From Anthoceros angustus (lineage: Eukaryota; Streptophyta; Anthocerotopsida; Anthocerotales; Anthocerotaceae), in contig VJWM01000003.1 of the NCBI GenBank assembly GCA_010909165.1, positions 248,001 to 312,000 of the forward strand: a DNA stretch of 64,000 nt, read 5' to 3'. Shown piece after piece: positions 10,766 to 21,808 of the stretch. Position 1 is the first letter of the stretch, and each line of letters starts with the position of its first letter. A model generated the notes under the pieces. It was given only the letters and a program-made list of their open reading frames with translations, did no database searches and had not been told where the DNA came from. The position numbers were made by a program, and so were the translations under genes.

Positions 10766-13700
10766 ATGGCGGACACCAAACCCAATCCGAGGGTCTTTTT
10801 TGACATCGCTGTGGGGAAGAGTTCTATCGGGAGGATTGTGATGGAGGTCGATCTTCTGCCTTGTGCCCGATACTTAGGATGTGGAGCTGAATCTCTATGC
10901 TGGTCTACGGTAGTCGCTATTTGGGTGTTCTTCACTGACCTGGATTAGCGTGTTGCAGCTGTACGCTGACATTGTTCCGAAGACCGCGGAGAATTTCCGA
11001 GCCCTTTGCACTGGTGAGTAGGGGTGATGATTTTTCTGTTGAGTGTGTGGCTTCTGTTTTGTATGTTTTTCTGGACGGTGGGGGATGTGCATCCAGCTGG
11101 ATGCCACTTCTCGAAATTCTGGCTTCTGCACCATTTCGCTTGTAGCTGGTTTCGGTTGTGATCACTAACAGTTTTTGCTAGTTTCCCTCCGAGGTTTTTC
11201 CTGCTGCCCTGTGCTTTAGTAGATCCTGCGTGTCTCCTTAAAGCTTTTTTTTTTTGTGTGTGTGTGTGGGGCAGGTGAAAAGGGCACAGGGCGTCAATCT
11301 GGGAAGCCTTTACACTACAAAGGGACAATTTTCCACCGAGTGATTAAAGGGTTCATGGCCCAAGTAATAGACAAATAATTCTCCTCTTTTTTGGATATGC
11401 CCTGGTCTGTGAGTGTCTTCGCGAGTTTTACAGTTATCTGACCACCTGATGTTGGTGCTGCTGCAGGGTGGTGACTTTGTTAAAGGAGATGGTAAGGCCG
11501 CCTTTTTTTTGTTCTCATTGGTTATCACATGGAAACTGCCAGCTACGGGATGTTTCCTGAGGTTAGCCTGATGGGTTATGCTATTTTAAATGTAGGCACC
11601 GGTGGAGAGAGCATTTATGGCGGAAAGTTTCCAGGTATCACAGCCTCCTAAGTTTCCAAGTTTTGCTTGAGGTTGAGTTCTTAGTGAGCAGGATGTGGTT
11701 GATGGCTGAGAGGTTGGTTTACCCAGTGTCCAGTTTCCTTAAGTCCATTGCACTTGTTCTGCAGATGAGAATTTCAAGTTGAAGCACAATGGACCTGGAA
11801 TTGTCTCCATGGCAAACGCAGGACCTAACACGAATGGCTCCCAGTTCTTTTTGACTTTCACCGAATCGCCTCACCTTGATAGGTATTGTTCTCTCTCCAT
11901 GGCTCTTAACGATCTTGCCTGGTGTCATACCCTAGTCGCCAACAATCAATCTGGCTGCCCCAGTTGCCTGTTACCGCCAGATTATAGATGGATGGCAACA
12001 CGTTATGGAGTTCTTTCTCCGAATTGCCCAATACTAACACATGCTTGAGGAGTGGGGGTGCAGGCGTGGGTTCTTGTAATGGCGGATTGACATGGTGTAA
12101 GTGATGTGCTGTCTGCTTTGTACTTTATTGACAAAAGCTTCATTGTTTATAATTTTTTGTAGGACTGCAAGCTACCTTTACACTCGTCATTGTTCAGTAC
12201 GCATTACCCTGTGTTTACACAGTGACGGGGTGAGGCAAAGTTTGGTTTGTGCCTGTGCAACTGTCTGAATGTCTATAATCTGTCTTCCTCTCCGCCGGAG
12301 CTGTTTCTGAATGAAAATAAGTTTAGAAGCAGGCATTTATGAACATGTCCATTGTTTCTGTTTTTGCAGGGTACATGTTGCATTTGGGAAGGTTGTGGAG
12401 GGATTTGAAGTATTGAAGAAGATTGAAGCACAACCTGTGGTGAAAACAAGGCCTGAAATACCTGTCAAGATTGTTGATTGTGGCGAGGTTTTTGTTGAGG
12501 ACACTGATAATGGTGCACCTGCGAGTCGTAAGTGTTCTATTTACCTAGATGTTTCCACTTTTTTTTTTCTGTCCTTGAACTTTGACTTTTATCACCCTAT
12601 GTCTCTCATTCGGAGAGAAGTGCTGGCGATTTCAGCAGTGGTCGTGTTAATACTGTGTTTTTCCTACCTAAATAGGAAAGAAAAAGGTGAAGTCTGGTAA
12701 GGCAGTCAAGGCTGATTCCTCGAGTGAAGAAGAGCGGAGTAAGAAAAAGCGCAAGCGACCTTCTAAAGACAAGCGACGCAAGAAACGGAAGCGGCACTAT
12801 TCTCAGTCAGAGACTGACAGCTCGTCTGACTCTGACTACTCCTCTGATTCCGACTCCTCGGAGACCTCCTCAGATTCGCAAACCTCTTCAGATGTAAGCT
12901 CATCAAGTGAAGAAGATAGGAAGCGACGGCGGAAGAAGAAAACCAAAAAGCATCAGTCAAAGAGAAAGCGAGACAAGCGAAAGGACAAGAAGCGGAGCCG
13001 AAAAGACAAAAAATCGAGGAAGAAGAAAGTGTATGAGTAAGTGGCACAAGTTGGGGATCCATGTCCTGCTGTTGCTCTAGGATCAGTGCAGCTGAAACTT
13101 GGTTGGTTCGCAGAAGCTCAGAGAGTGACGATAGCGACACAGAAAGCGACAGCGCGAGTGACAGTGAGAGTGATTCCAGCTCTGAGAGTGAAAGGGAAAC
13201 CAAGGGTGCTGTGCTTAAAGCCAAGGTTGCATCAAGATCTCTGCCACGAGTTATTAAAGATAGTGGTAATTCTAACTTAGTCTTTTTTTCTCTTGTCTAT
13301 CTGTGGTCTGCTCTCATTGTGGCGTGTGCTTTCCATCCATTTGGAATGCATGTGCTGTCCAGCCATTTGTGGTGAAGGGGTGTGATTCCCGTCACGGTTT
13401 GTTTTCAACAGGTAAACCTCTGGCACGATTGGAACCAGCTACTGCCCTTCCAAAAGCTGATGTGGACAAGGTGAAGGAGAAGGAAAGGCAGGATGTTATA
13501 AGTGAACATGATCATGAGGAGGATGTGGATTTGCAAAATGGCACAGCAGCCAAAGAGGAAGGAATGAAAGAAGTGTTGGTGGAGAAAGGAAAAGGCTTAT
13601 CACCGCCACCAGTGGAACGGCGTAGTCGGTCACGGTATGATTTAAGACTGGATCTCCCGTCAGATAATTGGCAAGACTGTTCTCTACATCAGCTGCTTCT

Positions 13701-14913
13701 CAGTCGTGTGCAGAGGCTTGGCTGTGTAGGTGTGAACCAAGTCTATAATGACATGAACCTTTTTGCAGGAGCCCACGTGCGAGTTTGAGTCGGAGCCCAA
13801 GGAAGGGTGCCAGTCCAAGCCCGAGCAGGAGTCCTAGTGCGAGCCCAAGAGGTTTGGCGGCCAAGGATGTAAGTAGGTCACCAAGCCCAGTGAAGAGGCC
13901 CAGCCCAAGGGGTTTGCCTGCCAAGGATGTAAGTAGGTCATCAAGCCCAGTGAATAGGGAAAAGGCCAAGAGTCCACCTCCTCCCCCACGCTCCCCTAGC
14001 CATTCCCCTCCCAGATCTCGGAGCCCAGAGGGAACCCCAAAACGGATAAGAAGAGGTCGTGGCTTTAGCCAGCAGTATGCTTATGCAAGGCGCTACAGGA
14101 CACCCTCACCTGAGCGTTCTCCGCCTCGGCTTTATCGATATGGTGGCAGAGGAGCAAATGACCGAGACCGGGACAGACTTGATCGTGGAAGGTATGGTTA
14201 AACCAAGTCCTTTTTGTCTGGTGGTTTGTAAGTTTGTGCAATTCCAAATCTTGTATTGCTTCTATGGTCTGTAGGTATGGTGGTTATCGAGGATACAGGG
14301 ATCGTTCTCCCCCAAGGCGGTACAGGAGCCCCCACAGAGGAAGAACACCTCCAAGGTTTGTCCCAGCTTTCCCACTGGTCCCAATCCTTATCATTCCTGT
14401 ATGATTTTTCTCTTCTTTTTCTGTGGACTTCTGAATTGGTTGCATGTGGTGCACAGATATCGCAGGAGCAAGAGCAGAAGTCCCAGTAGAAGTAGAAGTC
14501 CAGTGGGTCGTCGGGACAGGGGCAGACCAAACTACAGCCGCAGTCCAAGCCGCAGCCGAAGCCCTGCAGAGGGCCACCCCCGCATCAGTGACAATCTCCG
14601 GGCTCGTCTGGGGCCGCGAGCAACACAGGTAAAGGATGCAGACAGCAATGGAGCTGGTAAAGCCCGGAAGAGCCCCTCTGCAAGCAGGAGCTCATCTGAA
14701 ACCAGGTCTCCTAGGAGGTCAGCATCCGAGAGCCCACCACCTCGGGGCAGAGGACTAGTGTCCTATGGGAAGGAAAAGGTGGAGGCAGGTTCTCGAAAGG
14801 CTAGATCACGTTCGGGATCCTCCAGTAGGTCCCCCTCTAGAAGCAGGTCTCCTCCTGGAACCGCTGGGCTGGTATCCTATGGTGATGGAAGCCCAGATTC
14901 GCGGTCCAAGTGA
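10766..14913 (+). CDS. SR-cyclophilin: peptidyl-prolyl isomerase with RS-rich tail
   Basis: Nuclear prolyl cis-trans isomerase of the CYP63/CYP95-like type, which binds SR splicing factors. Thirteen exons: 10766-10846, 10959-11013, 11275-11363, 11467-11491, 11596-11634, 11765-11882, 12370-12527, 12676-13036, 13114-13265, 13412-13634, 13769-14191, 14275-14355, 14457-14913. All have GT-AG borders and consistent phase, giving 753 aa. Residues 1-about 175 are the cyclophilin domain, with [23 protein letters not shown] and the [10 protein letters not shown] strand intact, including the active-site Arg and Phe/Gln residues. A Lys/Ser/Asp-rich middle ([30 protein letters not shown]) follows. The tail is an RS domain with repeated [10 protein letters not shown] and a duplicated PRGLxAKDVSR segment. 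Start is the ATG in [14 protein letters not shown]. The architecture is complete and typical. Confidence 0.93.
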
Positions 14914-15984
14914 GGTTGCCCAGTATTGCACAGAGTTAGGAGGATGTCGGTAGTTGTGGGGTTCTAGGGTTGAGAGAGTGAACTCGTGAACCTCTTCTGA
15001 GAGTGTGTGCGTTATTTGTGTGTCGAGACTCCCATCTCTGCACAACGCGCTCAATCGGATGTGGTGCTAGCGTTTTCATGTTTTGCCCCACATGAATGGT
15101 TCACGCCGCCGGAGTTTTTGGTTCTACCGGAACGATGCCGCTGGATTTTCACTCGAGATATATGTCAGTTATATTTTCAAGGAAAGGTGTTTGGATCTTC
15201 AAACGGGCCTGGCAATTTTGCCGTTTGTCCCAAGTTCGTAAAGCTGGAAGCACCGGAAACCTGGCATTTTGGACGACCAGAAAGACGCACACCTCAGTTT
15301 GCCAGCTGCGGCTTCCAGAATGCTATTTGTTTATGTGGCCGTGCCATTTTATGCTGGCGATCTGTTTGATTTGTGTCCACAACCTTCTATTGATTAAATT
15401 GATATACGATAAATCTGATCTCCTATCCATACTTTCTTCATTTAAGGTGGCTATCATGTCCAATCCCCCACTTTCTCATCGTTGGCCAGGTACCTTTCTA
15501 AACGCACAGTTGGTTTCCGAGCTGAAAACTTCGATCGATGTTAGCTATGGGGATCACCCCGATCACGCCATATATGAGAATCCCAAATTGTGAGCTTTGG
15601 TTTTCCCTCAAAGCATCTTTACTTTTGTTCCACGGAAAAATGTGATTTGTAAACAACAAATACGCTATTTATTTTTATAGCAGTAAACACTACTAAAGCC
15701 GACTTAGTACTTCCCTCAGGTCGCACCTGTTGTTTTATCAGAGTAAGGTGGAACATACTCAGGGCAAGGTTGTCATGTCCCTTGAAACTGCTAAGGAACT
15801 CATCTCATTCAGCTAATTATCGATCCACAGTTCTGAAATTGTAGCGCTTAACCACTTGCAATTACCTCTACGCTGCAGCTCTATTCCGCTATAGGCACTT
15901 CAATCATGACGACGTTGGGAACAGTGCACCACGCGTAAGCAAGAATTGTTAGGTGACCCGTCTCTTTGTAAGAGAGTGACCCCT
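14914..15984. other. Convergent 3' flanks of SR-cyclophilin and PDI-C; no gene seen
   Basis: Tail-to-tail spacing of 1.07 kb. The cyclophilin side is mixed composition, then AT-rich from 15370. Frames of up to 165 codons on the plus strand show no family motifs. Confidence 0.5.
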
Positions 15985-18900
15985 CTAATATTGCTTCCCC
16001 AGTTCCACTTTCTTCATTATTCGCATAGCACCATGCAACATCGAATCCACGATACCTGCAACCTGCGTAAAGCACCATACTGCGGTCAGAAACAGACTTC
16101 AGGTTAACCGGATAAAGGAAAAAGGCCAGCAGCTGGGAGCCAAGTAGCAGATGCCAAGCACTGCGGTCTCATGTAGGCGTTCTTTGGACACACCGTGAAT
16201 ACTCCTCCAATGATGGCACATAGGTTGACGACGAAGTGAGCAAACGATTTCCCTTTTTCTCTCACCGTCACCTGGCGTAAGAGTGTCCACCGCACAAGCA
16301 AACCTTGATACTGAGAACGTGACCCGCAACTTTACATCCCAAGCACACTTGCATACTTAAGAACTTGACTCCCAATTCATTAGCTGCTTCAGACGCCTGC
16401 AGAGGTACTTGTGGACCTACATGGCAGCCATGGTGCATCACTCACAAAACCCTTTCTGCAAAGTGTGAGACCCGACCTGCATTGGCGATAACTCATAGTG
16501 AAATTTGACCTCAGGCACAGCCTCAGTCTGGATGGGGTTGCTGTGTGCCGTGTACTCATAACGATCCAGCAGCTTTTGCTCCTGCAGTTTTCGTGGAGAT
16601 ACCACTTCCGTCTTCACGACTTGCAAATAATGGTCATACTGGAATGCACATGATTAACACCAACATGGTGGGTGAGCTGAGACCATCAAAGCTGGAGCGA
16701 CCAGTGACTGGTGTGGATGCCTTCAATCTCCAATCCCAGATTAGATGATGTGCCATGCATTCAGCATGTGCAGACAATGTGGAGTATAGAGTCTTACTGT
16801 GATATTTGACGTCTCTGACAAGAAAAGTCTTCCAGTTAGCCTGTCTTCCCCCTGTGGCCCGAGATGCGGAGACAGACGGTTCACTTCCTTGATCCCCAGA
16901 GCAGATAGATGCTGGCCAAATGAAAATGAACTGACATAATGTGTCAAATTCATCGTTGCTGCATCAAATGAATGTGACTCAGAGCGTGCAGACACCATAA
17001 GGTTCCCGGGGACCTGAAGATGGTAAGCAAAAGCAGTGAGACAGACAGGAGGATACACATCAAGTAGGAGAGCAGATTCAGTGATGTCTGCGTACCTTCT
17101 TAACTTTCACAAAACCTTCAACCCTACACCCTCCAGCACGAGGTGCAGGCAAATTCACTACAGTGTTGTTAACCTGTTCAGCCTTGTTCTCCAGATCCTC
17201 CCGTTTGCCCATAACAACAGGTGCTGGCACCAGCCCTGTCAGGTACTACGATACAGCAAAAATGCTCCAAGTAAGATACTACACTGAAGCGCCAAGTGGC
17301 AAGTGTTCACAGGAACGGAAGATGCACACCTCAACCAATGAGGATGTATCTCGGTTCCCATAATATGTCTCATGTTCATGACCACCAGGAGCTCCCCTGA
17401 ACCAAAAGCACAATTCAAGCTTTAGCCATAGGCACCAGAAATTCCAACTTCTACCATGAGAAAAAATAGATCACTTCTGCAAAGTGAAACATATCCTCTG
17501 CATGTAGCATTCACCCAAGGCATCATGCACAACAACACACATGAGAAAGCTGTAAGTCTATAAACCAACTGAACCACTTAATTGATAGCAACAGACAAGA
17601 ATGCAAAGACTGGAGATAAGCTCCAATGATATTAAGTTCCCTGTGCACTGAATCACCTGACGTCCCGGCCCTTGCGGAAGATCCTGATGGATGGGTAGCC
17701 CTGAATATGGTGCCTGAGGAGAAAAAATGATGTGACCCAATTTTCAAAGATTCGCCCAGTCATTTCGAGATTTGATCATTTGAAATAAGCAAAAACACCA
17801 ATAGGACAATCGAAAACCGGCTTGTTCCGCTGGCGAGAGAGCATAAAACCCAGAACCAGGTCAAGAGATAGGCAGAAAAGAACGAACTCTCCACATAGTG
17901 CGCCTTGCTGGGTGCAGTCAACCTTCCCAATCAAGATTCTACCATCTGTTTCCGGACTGTATCTGTAAACACAAACAGAAGTGAAACAAACTCAAACACT
18001 TCAATAAAAAGCAGAGTAATCTGAGACAAGAAGAGACAAGGAAATTGTCAGAAAACAAGAAGAGGCAAGGAAAACGTCTGCAGTAAATCCAGGAAATGAC
18101 ACAGAATTTATCGCAATTGAATTCTTGCCTCTCAGCCATAAGACTTGCTGCTCTTTCCCAGGCAGGAGCCTGCAGAAACATCATAACCATGTGAAACCTG
18201 GCGGTGAAAAATGAAAGATCACACAAGGACACTCAATCTACACAATTCAAGTACAAAAAAGTGTATATGCGAGTGATCAAGAAACCTATTGCATCCATCA
18301 ACTCCACTTACCAAAGAAGTGGCACCTGACCAACTATACCATATAAGACAACAGTAACATAGTCAAGATAATCAGAGAAAGATTGAACTTACCAGACGAT
18401 TGCTCCATGGACACCATGGAGCATAAAAATTGACCACCAAAACAGGAAACCTGAAATGGCATAAGGGTGTTACCACAAAGCCCACGATGAGTCTCCCCAT
18501 ATCTACAGTGTGTAGAAACATCAAACACAACCTACTCATTTGCATAATGCTTGAAATTGGCAGCAGTCAGTGGCACAGCTCCATCCCCTGAAATTGCAGA
18601 AAGCCAATGTTCATCATCCTCATGGTCTCCATGCAAGGTCAGCTTCGGTACAGATCCGGGATAGAATTCATCTCCCATAATCCTCATCTTCGAATCTATG
18701 GAGAACTTTTTTACAGTCTTTGTCAGATTGAACCTATGCTGCATAGCCCCCATTATTGTGTAAGTACTGATTTCCTGGTGTACTGCTTTTCTCCTTCACA
18801 ATCACCCGTCTGTTACAAGCAGCACAGAGCAGGTCTGCAACTGCACCTTCTTGAGCAAAGCGCATCTTTCAGTGCAAGGAAAAGGATTTTGTGCAAAAAG

Positions 18901-19795
18901 GTTCAAGAGACAAGGTCTAAGCCACACAAAAAACAGACTTGAGAGACAGTCACGTACCGTTCCTAAGACATCACTCACGTCTACAGAGGCAAATTCACAG
19001 GACAATGAAGGAAAGCTGCACAACAAGTTCAGGAAGAGATCATTCTCTCAGCAGCAGATTTACATGCACCCATGAATCAAGCAGAGGTAAAAAATGCTGG
19101 TTAGAACAACTGAAAATTGTACACAACAGGCAGACCTCAAATTAAAATCGATCCTCAAAAATTCCCCATCCCGACTTCTGTCAATCTCCACTGTCGTGAT
19201 TGTTTCCAGCCTCATATAGTTGCGTAGTTCCTGAGTCGACAATATCCACCGTGAGAGAGACATAATCTCAGTCAGAATAGACGTTGAAAGAAAAGTGTAA
19301 GTAATTTGAGGATGGATTTCTTGCTCACCATGGTGAACAAAAGCAGCATTATAAAGGCTGCGAGAAGTGACAGTCCAGCCCCAGATAAAGAGGCTTCTGT
19401 TAGATCCCTTGGTATCTTCCTGCAGCCAATGACAATGGGTTAGCACGAAAGACCAAGCAGAAGTGAATGTCTTAGCCTAGAAGACCCTTTGGGAACAGAA
19501 AGATAACTAAGGTCACACTATATCAACAGGCCTGAGCACAGGTGCCTGCATCAACACTCAAGCGCAGGCAAAGTCCAGAACTTTGTGGAATACGCTCACT
19601 TTGTTTTAAAAAACACTCTCCTCAGAAGGATGCATCTACTTAAAGACGTCAATCAACCTTTTGAACATCGACCTCAAAAGTATGAGTCACTTCAGGAAAC
19701 TGTCACATCACAAGCAATGCAATGGAGCAGCAGTACAGAGACAGCTGGCATTACCTGTAAAAATCCAGGGACTTAATCTTGCTGGCGGTCGTCAT
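15985..19795 (-). CDS. PDIL5-4-like: PDI-C: ERV46/thioredoxin fusion (PDIL5-3/5-4 type)
   Basis: ER/Golgi membrane protein fusing an ERV46/ERGIC cargo-receptor fold with one thioredoxin domain. Fifteen exons: 19795-19755, 19419-19329, 19230-19136, 19015-18958, 18738-18536, 18450-18393, 18169-18129, 17962-17888, 17713-17657, 17396-17330, 17245-17096, 17013-16798, 16638-16477, 16271-16194, 16062-15985. They give 489 aa, close to the family's about 480. KIPRDLTEASLSGAGLSLL and a membrane helix (about 28-45) precede the ERGIC N-domain (FPSLSCEFASVDVSDVLGT). The thioredoxin domain has VLVVNFYAPWCPWSNRL, so the redox site is Cys176-Pro-Trp-Ser179 (CxxS). The ERV46 C-half ends in SFAHFVVNLCAIIGGVFT plus VAGIVDSMLH and a KKVELGK tail. 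Intron 7 uses a GC donor (AG|GCAAG at 18128); all others are GT-AG. Confidence 0.93.
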
Positions 19796-21126
19796 GAGGC
19801 TCCAAAGCCGTTGCCGGCAAGGCTCTCAGCACTTGCAGGAAACGAAATTTACACGCGCTGATTGCAGATGGTTAGCCGATCCATATCCAAGAGCTGTCCA
19901 AATCGGTGACGGTAGCTCGGCGTCGCCTGTATCCACGCGACACAAGCGGAAGAACATATGTGAACCGCAAGACAACCTCAAGGCTACCACACACCCTCGT
20001 TAACCCTCGTAAATCGCACCTACGACTCAGCAAGCAGAACAGGTGGCAGTTCAGTGCAGCGAACACTTCCAAACTAATGAAAACGAACGCTCTATGCAGC
20101 TCCATCGCAAGCAAGCATTTGGTTCCAACTCTGACCAGATCATACCCCACAAGCCATTGTCCCAAAGTAGCTTACGTCTGCATCTGCCAGCAACTCCGAA
20201 ATAATGCGTCCTGCATTCGATCTGAACCGGAGAGGAAGCGACGATGACCAACTTCGACTGAAGAGCAAATATTTTGTGCAAAATATTTCACATGAGTGGA
20301 GACACGGAATTCCTGAATTGTGAAATCACAACACGAAATGTAGGAAAGTCACACCATGTAAAGGACAGACAACAAAAGTGTTGATAGAAAGGTGGAATTT
20401 AAAACGCCCAAGGTCTCTTAATCTCTTTATCTACATTCGAAATATAAGGGATGAGAAATAGGCCTTCCCTCTACAAAGTCGCCTTATTTTTATTAGGCCT
20501 ATTACGTATATTTAACTTAATAATAATGGATAAGCATCTGGCTTCAAAAAGCCTTTATGATTTATCAATAGGAACCTGTAAGAACCTGAGAATAAGTGGA
20601 GTAAGTATGTTATTTCTGAAAACTCAAAAAGGTCTAGATAAACATCTATAAACAATCAAGGTAAGTATTTAATCTAAAAAAATTAAACTCCATTTTTCAA
20701 ACTCCTTGTTGGGGTTAAAAATAACTGATCTAAGTATTTTATCTGACAAAGTTCAATAAGAACTTGATAATCGTTGGGTAAACTCTTCATCTTATTGGTT
20801 TGTTGGTACAAAAATTGCTTTAGGGGAGAGTCCTTTTTAACTCATGCTCATGTATCCAAGTGAACTTCAACACCATTTTACAGAATCTAGTAATTATGAG
20901 TAATTTATTAATTTCATAAAAATAAAATTTAAGTACTACTATTAATAATATCAAAGTAAAGTCTATTTGTTTTAAAATTTGATTGCTCGTTGATTGATGA
21001 AATTCACCATATAAAATTTTCATTTCTAGAGGGAGGACAAGGATAGCTAATTTAGTTCACGAAGGTATTTACAAACTAGCAAAAACGAAATATTATTTTT
21101 CATAAAGTAATTATAAGTATTAAAAA
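19796..21126. other. PDI-C 5' flank and AT-rich intergenic DNA
   Basis: 19796-20280 is probably the PDI-C leader and promoter. 20300-21120 is strongly AT-rich with no protein-like frame or RNA gene recognised. Confidence 0.45.
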
Positions 21127-21642
21127 TCAAGATAAAAGGATACCTAGATACCTGTCTGCACCGAAGTTTTCTATCCCGTAACCGGCCCCTGCTCCTCTTT
21201 CCCAACCAAAATGTATGAACAGTGCAATCGCTCCACCAACCCGGACATGCCTGCTTCCGTACAACCACGAAATCGGGATCACAAGGTTACCTACCAACAT
21301 GAGGCATTTCTGAATCTGCGGGTCCGTGTAATACACCATATCACATCCCGTATGATGGTTTGATACGCGCTCTTCCTGTAGGATCGACACTTTGAGCAAT
21401 CTGAAGGCATAGAGTATGACAACTACAATACAAGAAGCAACAAGGATTTGGGAATGGCAAAAGGGTATGGCCAAACTCCAGTGTCTCTCGGCAGGTCCTT
21501 GAAGCTTTGATTGAAGACTGAGACATGTCAGGTGCAGCTCAGGATCAGCAACCTCAACTGATGAAGAGGAAGTGCATGTACAAAGTGTAGCTGCATATGA
21601 GAGATCAGGAACTGAAGGTGCGATCCAAAGATGTTGGCCAGC
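21127..21642 (-). other. Unrecognised open frame with one membrane helix
   Basis: A frame of about 170 codons between stops has balanced composition and a likely helix (ILVASCIVVVILYAFRLL), followed by WLYGSRHVRVGGAIALFIHF and GWERGAGAGYGIENFGADR. A GT donor-like site sits directly after GADR. No ATG lies near its 5' end, so it could be an internal exon of an unseen gene or chance. I do not recognise the family. Confidence 0.2.
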
Positions 21643-21808
21643 TTATATTGCAATGCAGGTGCCAATGAGAATTCTGGAGGTGAAGAGAGTCCCAAGTTGG
21701 CGGACCCTAATCAAGTTGACTTTGGAATATGTCATCGGAAAAATTGAATACACCGTGAGGGGGAGTGACACTTGGAGCAAATGACGGACGGTCTACACAC
21801 CTTCGCAA

